Below, piece by piece: positions 36,068-45,474 of a stretch of DNA of 64,000 nucleotides; position 1 is the first letter of the stretch, and the number at the start of each line of letters is the position of its first letter. Source of the stretch: an uncultured Cohaesibacter sp. (GTDB lineage Bacteria; Pseudomonadota; Alphaproteobacteria; Rhizobiales; Cohaesibacteraceae); assembly GCF_963676485.1 (NCBI RefSeq), contig NZ_OY781114.1:2930501-2994500 (forward strand), in the 5' to 3' direction. Under the pieces are notes generated by a model. That model had not been told where the DNA came from. It saw nothing but the letters and a program-made list of their open reading frames with translations, and made no database searches. Both the position numbers and the translations under genes were made by a program.

Positions 36068-36293
36068 GGGCTATTCAACCGGGTGTAAGCCGTGAGTGAA
36101 TGGCCTGCTTGTGCCGTGTGTTGATCTGGTTATTTCATACCCCAATGATGCAATTAAAAAAAGACCAAAACAATACCAAAATTGCATATGCATAAAATTA
36201 TTGCCCACAATGCACGAAATTGCGCCATATTTTGCGATAGACATTTGGTACTTAATAGGTATTATATTGAGATGTTAAAAATGGGGGAAGGCC
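36068..36293. promoter_or_regulatory. Divergent promoter region, nag regulator / murQ
   Basis: A 226-base, strongly A/T-rich gap. AATACCAAA near 36173 and TTGGTACTTAATAGGTATTA near 36245 give inverted AATACC/GGTATT elements. These are candidate GntR sites but do not match the classic NagR palindrome well. Confidence 0.4.
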
Positions 36294-37199
36294 GTGGTCA
36301 ATCTGACTGAAAAGCTGCATGCCGATGCTATCGGACTGGATGCGCGCGCGCCGAAGGAGGTTGCGGCCCTGCTCGTTGAAAGCCAGATTGAGGCTGCGGG
36401 GGTCGTGGCTGATGTGCTCCCTGATTTATGTGATGGTGCTGGCTATATGGCCCGTTCGCTCGCTGAGGGAGGTTCCCTGATTTATGCGGCTGCGGGCTCT
36501 TCTGCACTGATGATGTTGGCCGATGCGCTGGAGCTTGGCGGTACCTTCGGTATTGAAGAAGGGGCTGTGCGCGTTCTCATGGCTGGTGGCCTTCCGACCA
36601 GTGTCCGGATGACAGGCGATACCGAAGACGAGACGGAGAGCCTCGCTATCGCTCTTGCAGATATTGGCGCGCGCGATACGCTGGTGGCCGTATCGGCAAG
36701 CGGCTCTACACCCTACACGCTGGAAGCGGCCCGGATCGCCAAGCAAAGAGGCGCGCGCATTGTTGCGATTGCCCATAATCCGGATGCGCCACTGCTGACG
36801 CTCGGGGATTGCTCCATTCTGTTGCAAACAGCACCGGAGGTCATTTCCGGGTCGACCCGCATGGGCGCCGCAACGGCCCAGAAGATTGCCATGAATACCA
36901 TGTCCACCTTGATGGCGATCCATCTGGGGCATGTGCATGACGGCATGATGGTCAATCTCAAAGTGGATAATATCAAGCTTAAGAAACGGGCGAGCCAAAT
37001 CGTGCAAGTCATTGCCGATGTGCCCGTCGAACAGGCAGAAACCGCATTGTCGCTTGCCTGTGACAATGTGAAACTTGCCAGTCTCATTGCGGCTGGCACC
37101 CTTTGCGTCGAGGAGGCGCAAGCCCTGCTTGACAAAGAAAAAGGCAACTTGCGAGGCGCTTTGCGGCGGCTCGCGAAACCAGTTCAGATTCAAAAATAA
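36294..37199 (+). CDS. murQ: N-acetylmuramic acid 6-phosphate etherase
   Basis: A 301-residue SIS-fold lyase that cleaves D-lactate from MurNAc-6-P to give GlcNAc-6-P. Motifs are IYAAAGSSALMMLADALEL, TGDTEDETES, VSASGSTPYTLEAA and ISGSTRMGAATAQKIAMNTM. A helical C-terminal region follows. The GTG start at 36294 sits six bases after GGGGGAAGG. It heads the plus-strand operon with a sugar ABC transporter. Its presence implies that MurNAc or anhydroMurNAc is used, not just GlcNAc. Confidence 0.93.
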   Translation: MVNLTEKLHADAIGLDARAPKEVAALLVESQIEAAGVVADVLPDLCDGAGYMARSLAEGGSLIYAAAGSSALMMLADALELGGTFGIEEGAVRVLMAGGLPTSVRMTGDTEDETESLAIALADIGARDTLVAVSASGSTPYTLEAARIAKQRGARIVAIAHNPDAPLLTLGDCSILLQTAPEVISGSTRMGAATAQKIAMNTMSTLMAIHLGHVHDGMMVNLKVDNIKLKKRASQIVQVIADVPVEQAETALSLACDNVKLASLIAAGTLCVEEAQALLDKEKGNLRGALRRLAKPVQIQK

Positions 37200-37254
37200 C
37201 AATTCGGAACAACCGAGGATCGGGCACCCCTAAACAGAGAGGTTCAACCTAGTT

Positions 37255-38502
37255 ATGAAATTCACTCCAATTGCTCTATTGGCTGCAACATTGCTTAGCA
37301 GTGCCGCTTATGCGGAAGACGTTACCCTGACCATCGAAAGCTGGCGGAATGACGATCTGAAACTCTGGCAGGACAAGATTATTCCTGCATTTGAAGCCAG
37401 CAATCCCGGCATCAAACTGAAATTCACCCCGATGGCCCCGACCGAATATAACTCGGCCATCAACTCCAAGCTTGGCGCAGGATCCGCTGGCGATCTGATC
37501 AGCTGCCGTCCGTTCGATGCCTCTCTTGCCCTTTACAAGGCAGGCTATCTGGCAGATCTGACCTCCATGGATGCCATGAGCAACTTCTCCGATGTTGCCA
37601 AGGCTGCCTGGCAGACCGATGATGCGGCTCACACCTTCTGCGTGCCGATGGCTTCAGTCATTCACGGCTTCATCTATAACAAGGATGCATTTGACGAGCT
37701 GGGGCTCTCTGCTCCGGAAACCGAAGCGGAATTCTTTGCTGTTCTTGACAAGATCAAGGAAGATGGCAGCTATATTCCGATGGCGATGGGCACCAATGAC
37801 CAGTGGGAAGCTGCCACCATGGGCTATCAGAATATCGGCCCAACCTACTGGAAGGGCGAAGAAGGCCGTCTGGCTCTGATCAAGGGCGAACAGAAGCTGA
37901 CCGACCCGCAGTGGACCGAGCCATATGCTGTTTTGCATAAATGGGCACCTTATCTGGGGGATGGGTATGAAGCTCAGACCTATCCGGACAGCCAGAATCT
38001 GTTCACGCTTGGTCGTGCGGCGATTTATCCTGCCGGTTCATGGGAAATTTCCATGTTCAACGATCAGGCCGACTTCAAGATGGGGGCTTTCAAGCCGCCG
38101 GTCAAAGCCAAGGGTGATACCTGCTATATCTCTGACCATGTTGATATCGGCATCGGTATGAACGCCAAGACCGAGCATCCGGAAGCTGCGAAAGCCTTCC
38201 TGGCATGGGTGGCTTCTCCGGAATTTGCTGAAATCTTCGGCAACGCTCTTCCCGGCTTCTTCCCGCTCTCCAGTACGCCTGTTGAAATCAGCGATCCGCT
38301 TGCCGAGGAATTTGTTAGCTGGCGTGGAGATTGTGAAACCACCATCCGCTCTACCTATCAGATCCTGTCTCGCGGCACGCCGAACCTTGAAAATGAAACA
38401 TGGGGTGCTTCTGTTGCCGCCATCAAAGGAACGGCCACACCTGAGGAACTGGGCAAGAAACTGCAGGACGGTCTGGATAGCTGGTACAAACCCCAGAAAT
38501 AA
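37255..38502 (+). CDS. Sugar ABC transporter binding protein
   Basis: A 415-residue family 1 extracellular solute-binding protein. A signal peptide MKFTPIALLAATLLSSAAYA ends before EDVTLTIESW. The mature part has MAPTEYNSAINSKLGAGSAG and YPAGSWEISMFND typical of CUT1 sugar-binding proteins. It is 55 bases after murQ, in one operon with two permeases and an ATPase. The substrate is probably a peptidoglycan- or chitin-derived amino sugar (inference from neighbours). A hairpin without T run follows, and high expression relative to the permeases is expected. Confidence 0.9.
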   Translation: MKFTPIALLAATLLSSAAYAEDVTLTIESWRNDDLKLWQDKIIPAFEASNPGIKLKFTPMAPTEYNSAINSKLGAGSAGDLISCRPFDASLALYKAGYLADLTSMDAMSNFSDVAKAAWQTDDAAHTFCVPMASVIHGFIYNKDAFDELGLSAPETEAEFFAVLDKIKEDGSYIPMAMGTNDQWEAATMGYQNIGPTYWKGEEGRLALIKGEQKLTDPQWTEPYAVLHKWAPYLGDGYEAQTYPDSQNLFTLGRAAIYPAGSWEISMFNDQADFKMGAFKPPVKAKGDTCYISDHVDIGIGMNAKTEHPEAAKAFLAWVASPEFAEIFGNALPGFFPLSSTPVEISDPLAEEFVSWRGDCETTIRSTYQILSRGTPNLENETWGASVAAIKGTATPEELGKKLQDGLDSWYKPQK

Positions 38503-38523
38503 TCCATTCCGATTGTGAAAATG

Positions 38524-38552
38524 CGGTCAGGCAGGTCTGTGCTGTCTGACCG
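38524..38552 (+). promoter_or_regulatory. Intercistronic hairpin after binding protein gene
   Basis: CGGTCAGGCAG (38524-38534) pairs with CTGTCTGACCG (38542-38552) apart from one wobble. With no T run, it probably protects the upstream mRNA or lowers read-through to the permeases. Confidence 0.5.
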
Positions 38553-38695
38553 ATCCTGACGATGAGCCGGCCTTGGGGCCTTGTCTTCACCTTCGGGTGT
38601 AGTGCCCTCATCGACACCCTTCAGAGCCCTCGCGCCAATGGCCCCGCAGCCGTATAGGCGTTTCTGGAAACCGGGTTCCGCTACTGGAGATCGTG

Positions 38696-39610
38696 ATGCA
38701 AGCTTCCCGCTTCCGATGGCATATCGTCATTTTTCTGGCACCGGCGGTTATTGTTTACACGGCGGTTATGATTTTCCCGCTGTTCAATACCTTGCGACTG
38801 GCCCTTTATACTGATGTTGATCAGGTGCGCACCTTTGTCGGGTTGGACAATTTCAACATGTTGTTTGGTGATCCGCGCTGGTCCGAGCAATTCTGGAACG
38901 CGCTGGGCAACAACTTCAAATTCTTCTTCATTCATATGCTCGTGCAGAATCCAATCGGGGTAGCGCTGGCGGCCTTGCTTAGCCATCCGCGCTTGCGCTT
39001 TGCCGCGCTTTACCGCTCGGCCATCTTCATTCCGACTATTCTCAGCTTCGTGATCGTGGGCTTTGCCTGGAAACTGATCCTGTCTCCGATCTGGGGCATT
39101 GCGCCCTCCATGCTGGATGCAGTGGGGCTTAAATCCCTGTTCGCTCCTTGGCTTGGCAAGGAAGCCTATGCTCTGGTCACGCTGTCGCTGATTTCCGTTT
39201 GGCAGTTTATCGGTATTCCGATGATGCTGATCTATGCGGCGTTGCTCTCGATCCCGGAAGAAATTCTGGAGGCGGGCGAGATCGATGGCATCACGGGCAT
39301 CAATGCCTTCTGGAAGATCAAGCTGCCACTGATCCTGCCGTCCATCGGCATCATTTCGATCCTGACGTTTGTGGGCAACTTCAATGCCTTCGATCTGATC
39401 TACGCCGCGCAGGGGGCGTTGGCAGGGCCTGACTTCTCAACCGATATTCTGGGCACCTTCCTTTATCGCACCTTCTTCGGGTTCCAGCTTCAGCTGGGTG
39501 ATCCTTATATGGGCTCGGCCGTGGCTGGCTCCATGTTTGCGATCATTCTGGTCGGGGTTTGTATCTATCTGTTCGGCATCCAGACGCGCCTGCGGCGCTA
39601 CCAGCTTTAG
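38696..39610 (+). CDS. Sugar ABC transporter permease 1
   Basis: A 304-residue inner-membrane permease (MalF/UgpA type) with six helices. The start HIVIFLAPAVIVYTAVMIFP and the EAA-loop motif EAGEIDG near residue 200 are clear. The ATG at 38696 is preferred over GTG 38693, with TGGAGA upstream. The second permease starts twelve bases later. A gap of 190 bases separates it from the binding-protein gene, holding the intercistronic hairpin. Confidence 0.9.
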   Translation: MQASRFRWHIVIFLAPAVIVYTAVMIFPLFNTLRLALYTDVDQVRTFVGLDNFNMLFGDPRWSEQFWNALGNNFKFFFIHMLVQNPIGVALAALLSHPRLRFAALYRSAIFIPTILSFVIVGFAWKLILSPIWGIAPSMLDAVGLKSLFAPWLGKEAYALVTLSLISVWQFIGIPMMLIYAALLSIPEEILEAGEIDGITGINAFWKIKLPLILPSIGIISILTFVGNFNAFDLIYAAQGALAGPDFSTDILGTFLYRTFFGFQLQLGDPYMGSAVAGSMFAIILVGVCIYLFGIQTRLRRYQL

Positions 39611-39621
39611 GAGGCGGTTTC

Positions 39622-40461
39622 ATGAACAAAGCTCGTTCCAATCCCGTAAGTGCCGCCGCTATGCATGGTGCGCTCATCCTTTACACACTGATCGCGCTGT
39701 TTCCGGTGTTTGTGATCCTGATCAACAGCTTCAAGACCCGTCGGGCGATCTTCCGGGAGCCGCTGTCCCTTCCCAGCAGCGATAGTTTTTCGCTGATTGG
39801 CTATGAAACGGTGATGAAGCAGGGTGACTTCTTTCTCTATTTCCAGAATTCCATGATCGTTACGGTCGGCTCGCTGTTCTTCATTTTGCTGTTCGGGTCC
39901 ATGGCGGCCTTTGCACTCAGCGAATACCGCTTCAAGGGCAATATGATCATGGGGCTGTATCTGGCGCTGGGGATCATGATTCCGATTCGTATCGGCACGG
40001 TGGCCATTCTGGAAATGATGGTGGCTACCGGTTTGGTCAATACGCTCTGGTCGCTGATCCTTGTCTATACAGCGCAAGGATTGCCGCTGGCGGTGTTCAT
40101 CCTCAGCGAATTCATGCGGCAGGTTTCCGATGATTTGAAGGACGCGGGAAGGGTGGACGGGCTGAGCGAATATACCATTTTCGCTCGCATCGTTGTGCCG
40201 CTGGTCCGGCCTGCCATGGCGACGGTTGCGGTGTTCAACATGATCCCGATCTGGAATGATCTGTGGTTCCCGCTGATCCTTGCTCCGGCAGAAGAAACCA
40301 AAACGCTGACACTGGGCAGTCAGGTCTTTATCGGTCAGTTTGTCACGGACTGGAATGCGGTGCTTTCCGCCCTGTCCATGGCGATCCTGCCGGTTCTTAT
40401 TCTCTATGTCATTTTCTCGCGGCAATTGATCCGCGGCATCACGTCAGGGGCAGTCAAATGA
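39622..40461 (+). CDS. Sugar ABC transporter permease 2
   Basis: A 279-residue MalG/UgpE-type permease. The EAA-loop DAGRVDG is near residue 178, with six hydrophobic helices starting at about residue 15. The ATG at 39622 follows TAGGAGGCGG. An in-frame ATG at 39559 lies within permease 1. Its stop overlaps the oxidoreductase start (ATGA). Confidence 0.9.
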   Translation: MNKARSNPVSAAAMHGALILYTLIALFPVFVILINSFKTRRAIFREPLSLPSSDSFSLIGYETVMKQGDFFLYFQNSMIVTVGSLFFILLFGSMAAFALSEYRFKGNMIMGLYLALGIMIPIRIGTVAILEMMVATGLVNTLWSLILVYTAQGLPLAVFILSEFMRQVSDDLKDAGRVDGLSEYTIFARIVVPLVRPAMATVAVFNMIPIWNDLWFPLILAPAEETKTLTLGSQVFIGQFVTDWNAVLSALSMAILPVLILYVIFSRQLIRGITSGAVK

Positions 40462-41492
40462 TCCGGACACTCATCGCAGGGCTGGGCAATATGGGCTATG
40501 CCCATGCGCTTGGTCATCACAATCATCCAGATTCTGAAATCGTCGCGCTGGTCAATCGCACAAGCGAAGCGCCTGAGGGGCCGTTGTCCGGCTATCCGGT
40601 ATTTGATGATTTCTACAAGGCTTTGCAGACAACAAATCCTGATCTGGTGGTCATTGCCACCTACACCGATACCCATGTCGACTTTGCTTGTGCTGCCATG
40701 GAAGCGGGTGCTCATGTCTTTGTCGAGAAGCCTCTCTCCATGACGGTAGAGGGGGCCAAGCGAGTGGTTGAAACCGCCAAGAATACAGGTAAAAAACTGG
40801 TGGTGGGCTATATTCTGCGCCATCACCCTTCATGGGTGCGGTTCGTTGCCGAAGCGCGCAATCTTGGCGGGCCCTATGTTTTCCGGCTCAATCTCAACCA
40901 GCAATCCAGCGGCCATGAATGGGAAACCCACAAGGCGCTGATGCAGACCACCAGCCCGATAGTGGATTGCGGGGTGCATTATGTGGATGTGATGTGCCAG
41001 ATCGCGGATGCCAAGCCGGTCAAGGTCAACGGGATCGGTTTGCGCCTTTCCGATGAAATCGCGCCGGAGATGTATAACTACGGTCAGCTTCAGGTCACAT
41101 TCGCAGACGGGTCTGTAGGTTGGTATGAGGCTGGCTGGGGGCCGATGATGTCGGAAACAGCTTTCTTCGTCAAAGACATTGTCTCACCAAACGGGGCCGT
41201 TTCCATCGTCGATGGCAACAAGGGGGCGAGCGCTGATGTGGATGGACATACCAAGGTGGGTGGCATTCTGGTGCACAGGCCCGAAGGGGATCGGCATATC
41301 GATCTTAGCGGCGAACCGGGGCACAATGAGCTGTGCGCTGCCGAGCAGGACTCCATCCTCAAGGCCATTCGCGACGATATCGATCTGACCCGCCACATGG
41401 AAGACGCCGTTCAGTCGCTGGCTGTTTGCCTCGCCGCTGATGAAAGCATCCGAACCGGTACGACTGTTATTCTTGAGGACAATACGCAATGA
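40458..41492 (+). CDS. Gfo/Idh/MocA-family oxidoreductase
   Basis: A 344-residue NAD(P)-dependent sugar dehydrogenase-type protein. The Rossmann start is LIAGLGNMGYAHALGHH, with IATYTDTHVDFACAAMEAG next and the family signature EKPLSMTVEG near residue 92. The catalytic-type histidine is in DCGVHYVDVM. It lies inside a sugar-transport operon, overlapping the permease and ATPase genes by four bases each. It may act on the imported sugar or its lactyl-derived form. The exact reaction is unknown. Confidence 0.9.
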   Translation: MIRTLIAGLGNMGYAHALGHHNHPDSEIVALVNRTSEAPEGPLSGYPVFDDFYKALQTTNPDLVVIATYTDTHVDFACAAMEAGAHVFVEKPLSMTVEGAKRVVETAKNTGKKLVVGYILRHHPSWVRFVAEARNLGGPYVFRLNLNQQSSGHEWETHKALMQTTSPIVDCGVHYVDVMCQIADAKPVKVNGIGLRLSDEIAPEMYNYGQLQVTFADGSVGWYEAGWGPMMSETAFFVKDIVSPNGAVSIVDGNKGASADVDGHTKVGGILVHRPEGDRHIDLSGEPGHNELCAAEQDSILKAIRDDIDLTRHMEDAVQSLAVCLAADESIRTGTTVILEDNTQ

Positions 41493-42475
41493 GCGCGCTA
41501 ACCCTGAAAAATGTTTACAAGGCCTTTGGTGACGTCGAGGTGCTCAAGGATATCAGCATCGAGGTGGAACAAGGGGAGTTTGTTGTCTTTGTCGGTCCAT
41601 CCGGTTGTGGCAAATCCACCCTGTTGCGTGTGATCGCAGGGCTTGAGGACGCCACTGCGGGCGAAGTGCATATCGATGGCAAACTGGTCAACACGGTGCC
41701 GCCGTCCAAGCGTGGCATTGCCATGGTGTTTCAGTCCTACGCGCTTTATCCGCATCTCAATGTGTTCAGCAATATGTCTCTGGCCCTCAAGCAGGAAGGT
41801 GTCAGCAAGACAGAGATTGCCGAGCGTGTACAGGAAGCCAGTCGCATGCTGCAACTGGATGACTATCTCAAGCGCTTTCCTTCAGAGCTTTCCGGTGGGC
41901 AGCGCCAGCGCGTGGCAATTGGGCGGGCTGTGGTACGACATCCCAAGCTGTTTTTGCTCGATGAACCGCTTTCCAACCTTGATGCCGCTTTGCGCGTCAG
42001 CACAAGGCTGGAAATTGCCAATCTGCATAAGCAGCTCGACGCCACCATGATCTATGTGACCCATGACCAGACGGAAGCCATGACGCTTGCGGACAAGATC
42101 GTGGTGTTGCGCGATGGACGTGTGGAGCAGGTGGGCAGCCCAATGGAGCTTTACAACAAGCCCGCCAACAAATTTGTCGCCGGTTTTCTCGGCTCGCCTG
42201 CCATGAATTTCCTGCCAGCCTCCTTGCTGACTGCGGGAGATACGCGGGTGATGGGATTGCGTCCGGAATATATCTATCTGGATGAGAGTGGACCGCTTTC
42301 GGCCAAGGTGCAGCATGTGGAGCAGCTTGGAGGGGATACCAATGTGATCGCGACCGTTGGGGATGGGGACGAGCATTTGGTGACGGTTCGCCTGTTTGGT
42401 CAGCATGATGTCGAGCGGGATCAGGCTCTCCAACTTGGCTTTGATAGGAACAATCTGCATTATTTCGATGAATAG
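41489..42475 (+). CDS. Sugar ABC transporter ATPase (UgpC/MsmX type)
   Basis: A 328-residue CUT1 ATPase. Walker A GPSGCGKST is near residue 37, the signature is LSGGQRQRVAIGRA, and Walker B is LFLLDEPLSNLDA with an H-loop histidine in YVTHDQTEAM. A short C-terminal OB-type regulatory domain follows (MGLRPEYIYL), less complete than in MalK. It closes the murQ-transporter operon. Confidence 0.93.
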   Translation: MSALTLKNVYKAFGDVEVLKDISIEVEQGEFVVFVGPSGCGKSTLLRVIAGLEDATAGEVHIDGKLVNTVPPSKRGIAMVFQSYALYPHLNVFSNMSLALKQEGVSKTEIAERVQEASRMLQLDDYLKRFPSELSGGQRQRVAIGRAVVRHPKLFLLDEPLSNLDAALRVSTRLEIANLHKQLDATMIYVTHDQTEAMTLADKIVVLRDGRVEQVGSPMELYNKPANKFVAGFLGSPAMNFLPASLLTAGDTRVMGLRPEYIYLDESGPLSAKVQHVEQLGGDTNVIATVGDGDEHLVTVRLFGQHDVERDQALQLGFDRNNLHYFDE

Positions 42476-42704
42476 CCCTCTCTGACGCCATTGGGTTTCA
42501 AATGCGGATTGCATCAACTGGGGCTGATTTCGAAGGGCAGGATTGGGGCCGGCAAGGCGTAATTGATCGATTGGGGCTGTCTTCATGAGAAGGCGGCCCT
42601 TTTTCTTGGATTTGGGAAGAGGGAACCAAAGCACGGCTTCGTCCGTTGATCAAATAACCACCAGTTTGACAGCCTTTGCTGTTTTGTTGATGAAAGGAAC
42701 GGGG

Positions 42705-43985
42705 ATGACAAAATGGCAATGGGTTCTTTTGCAATTGACACGTCGGCTATGGGTGCGTGCTGCGCTTATCGGCTTGTTGGGGATTGGTGCTGCTGTGCTG
42801 GCCACCTTGGCCGAGACCCTTGTGCCATGGGACCCCGGCGTTGACATCAGCTCCGACGCGGTCAACAGCATTCTGACCATCATTGCTTCGAGCATGCTGA
42901 CGGTGGCCACTTTTTCTCTCAGCGTCATGACGTCGGCCTATCGCTCTGCCACGAGCAATGCGACACCGCGGGCAACCCGGTTGCTGATTCAGGATCATAT
43001 GTCGCAGAATGTCCTGTCTACATTTATCGGTTCCTTCCTGTTCAGCATTGTCGGTATTGTTGTGCTCAAAACAGGGGCTTATGGCTCGCAGGGGCGGGCG
43101 GTCCTGTTTGGGGTGACGATCCTTGTCATCGCGCTCATTGTTGTTTCGCTGTTAAAATGGATCGATTACCTAACCCAGTTGGGTCGGGTGGAAGAGGCTG
43201 CCGATCGTGTCGAGCAGGCAACAAAGCAGGCTATTTCCTTGCGTCTTTCGCAACCCTTTCTGGGAGGGCAACCGCTCAGGCGGGAAAACCGGATTCCAGC
43301 CTCGGCCAAGCCGGTCAACTCTCTTCAGTCGGGCTATGTGCAACATATTGACATGCAGCGCCTGTCCGATTGTGCGCATGAGGTGAAGGCGCGTGTCTAT
43401 CTGGAGGTTGTGCCCGGTCATTTCGTCTTCACTCATGCCCCATTGGCGCGAATTGAGCTCGCATCCGATGCCCCGGATAGAAAGCTTCAGGATGAAGAGG
43501 CCGAAAAAGTGCTCAGCAAAGCCTTGGAGGAGGCGATCACCATCGGGCAGGAGCGCAGTTTTGATCAGGATCCGCGCTTTGGCTTTTGTGTCCTCGGCGA
43601 AATCGCCACGCGGGCGCTGTCGCCGGGAATCAATGATTCCGGCACGGCAATCGACATTATCGGGCGTGTCACGCGGTTGCTCTATCTCTGGTCAGATGAG
43701 CTGGAAACGGCCGCATCCGACGTGGACTTTCCAGACATCTATGTGCCTCCGATTGAAGACAAGGATTTGTTTGAGGATGCTTTCATGCAAATCGCCCGGG
43801 ATGGTGCCAGTCACATCGAAATTCAGTTGCGTTTGCGTAAGGCGCTGCAGGCTCTTGGCAAAACAGGAAGCGATGCTTTTCGGCTGGCAGCAAAAGAACA
43901 GGCCGCTCTGGCGCTTAAAAGAGCCAATGAGGCTTTGGGGCTGGAAGAGGATAGAGATCGCCTCAGCGCAGTGAGCGTCGAGTGA
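42705..43985 (+). CDS. DUF2254 membrane protein
   Basis: A 426-residue protein with four N-terminal hydrophobic helices within residues about 20-150 (LIGLLGIGAAVLATL, SILTIIASSMLTVATFSLSV, NVLSTFIGSFLFSIVGIVVL). A cytoplasmic region of about 270 residues follows. The family function is unknown. The segments SRLSP-like GFCVLGEIATRALSPGIND and PGTAID-like DSGTAIDIIGRV are conserved DUF2254 features as I remember them. The ATG at 42705 follows AAAGGAAC. An in-frame ATG at 42585 adds a hydrophilic leader unlike the family. It stands alone. Confidence 0.8.
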   Translation: MTKWQWVLLQLTRRLWVRAALIGLLGIGAAVLATLAETLVPWDPGVDISSDAVNSILTIIASSMLTVATFSLSVMTSAYRSATSNATPRATRLLIQDHMSQNVLSTFIGSFLFSIVGIVVLKTGAYGSQGRAVLFGVTILVIALIVVSLLKWIDYLTQLGRVEEAADRVEQATKQAISLRLSQPFLGGQPLRRENRIPASAKPVNSLQSGYVQHIDMQRLSDCAHEVKARVYLEVVPGHFVFTHAPLARIELASDAPDRKLQDEEAEKVLSKALEEAITIGQERSFDQDPRFGFCVLGEIATRALSPGINDSGTAIDIIGRVTRLLYLWSDELETAASDVDFPDIYVPPIEDKDLFEDAFMQIARDGASHIEIQLRLRKALQALGKTGSDAFRLAAKEQAALALKRANEALGLEEDRDRLSAVSVE

Positions 43986-44391
43986 TTTTGATAGGCCTCA
44001 GAGGCTATTGACCTGCTATCTCGGCAGGATGACGAGAAAGTGCTGCCCGGCTTCACCAAGCCCTCGTCAGCCAGGTCCTCTTCTGTCGGTTGATCGAATT
44101 AAGGCTGGCGTGCGCGCTGGCTGTTGTCTGTGTTATTTTTGCCGGACAACGTGTGAGGGGCTGTCAATCCAAAAGGTCACACCGGAAACCTGCTCATCGG
44201 CTGCTAATTCAAAAAAAGCCTATAAATTCCAATGCTTTACATTCTCTGAGTATGGCTTCCTGGCATCTTGCTATACGAAGGATGGTTGGGCGTCTTCTTG
44301 ACAGAAGGCAGAAATAATTTTATGACATCGATGTCAGACACCGATGTCATTTTTGATTTCGGTTCGTCACCAAGAGAAAATCGAGAGCAAA
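43986..44391. other. Intergenic region with LacI-type operators
   Basis: There is no gene in these 406 bases. The main content is a pair of neighbouring palindromic sites at 44323-44349 just before the LacI gene. Confidence 0.5.
44323..44349. promoter_or_regulatory. Tandem LacI-type operator candidates
   Basis: TGACATCGATGTCA (44323-44336) is a perfect palindrome with a central CG, as in many LacI-family sites. AGACACCGATGTCA (44336-44349) keeps one full half-site and five of seven positions of the other. Both lie just before the LacI reading frame. Confidence 0.55.
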
Positions 44392-45474
44392 GTGACAACC
44401 ATTTATGATGTAGCCAAGCGGGCAGGCGTATCACCCAAGACCGTTTCACGAGTGTTGAACGGGGATGCGCCGGTCAAGAAACAGACCCGTGATGCTGTGG
44501 ATGCGGCCATGGCCGAGCTGGGCTATGTGCCTTCCAATGCTGCGCGCATGATGCGTTCCAACAAGTCCGGGCTGGTTGGCTTGATCACTGGTGCGATTTC
44601 GCATGGCATTGAGCCTACCGAGCCGGAAGGCCTGCCCGATCTTTTCATCGTTCAGGGCATTCAGCATACCATGAGCTCAAGTGGCAAGACCTTGATGATC
44701 GCAGATACTGACGGGATCTCTGATCAGGTGCCGCATCTGATCCGGACTTTTCTACAGCATCGGGTGGAGGGTATCATCTATGTGGCCGATCACCATAGGC
44801 AGGTGACCTTGCCCAAAGTGCCCGATGGTTTTCCGATTGTGCTTGCCAATTGCTTTGATCCCGAAGGACATCCGTGTGTGTTGCCAGACGACAAGCAGGG
44901 GCAGAAAGGGCTCGTTGCCAAGCTTATCCAGAGTGGACACCGACGCATCGGATTTCTGACGCTGGATCGCACGCTCGTTGCGACGGGCTTGCGCTATCGA
45001 GGTTATCGGGAGGCGCTGGCCGAGGCTGACATTCCTTATGCCGATGAGCTTGTGACCATGGGCTATGAGGAAGGGCAGGAACGGGAGAGCCAGATCTTGA
45101 TGCAGGCGCTCAATCGGCTGCTTTCTCTTGAAGAGCCGCCAACCGTCATTTGCTGCGGCAATGACGAAATGGCGCTGCGTTTGTATGGCCTGTTGCGCTC
45201 GCGCGGCATTCGGGTGCCGGAGGACATCTCGGTTGCTGGCTATGACAATTATCGCGTGATCGCAGAGACGCTGTTTCCACCACTTACAACGGTTGAGCTG
45301 CCCTATTTCACCATGGGGCAGATTGCTGCTCAGCATTTGCTGGCTTTGACGTCAGAGCAGGATACCAAACCCGAACTTCCGGGGCTGGTGGGGAGCCCTG
45401 TTTGCTGGCGGTCTTCGGTTACGGCGCTCAACTCTGTGAGTGTTTTGAATTCTAAAGGGAGGACTAACCAATGA
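44392..45474 (+). CDS. LacI-family regulator of downstream sugar operon
   Basis: A 360-residue regulator starting at GTG, where TTIYDVAKRAGVSPKTVSRV gives a canonical LacI HTH. A periplasmic-binding-like domain follows, with the PEDISVAGYDNYRVI hinge-dimer segment near the C-terminus. A longer frame from ATG 44344 overlaps the second operator, so the GTG at 44392 is preferred. Its stop overlaps the binding-protein start by four bases. It would repress the transporter-glycosidase operon and itself through the tandem sites. Confidence 0.85.
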   Translation: MTTIYDVAKRAGVSPKTVSRVLNGDAPVKKQTRDAVDAAMAELGYVPSNAARMMRSNKSGLVGLITGAISHGIEPTEPEGLPDLFIVQGIQHTMSSSGKTLMIADTDGISDQVPHLIRTFLQHRVEGIIYVADHHRQVTLPKVPDGFPIVLANCFDPEGHPCVLPDDKQGQKGLVAKLIQSGHRRIGFLTLDRTLVATGLRYRGYREALAEADIPYADELVTMGYEEGQERESQILMQALNRLLSLEEPPTVICCGNDEMALRLYGLLRSRGIRVPEDISVAGYDNYRVIAETLFPPLTTVELPYFTMGQIAAQHLLALTSEQDTKPELPGLVGSPVCWRSSVTALNSVSVLNSKGRTNQ

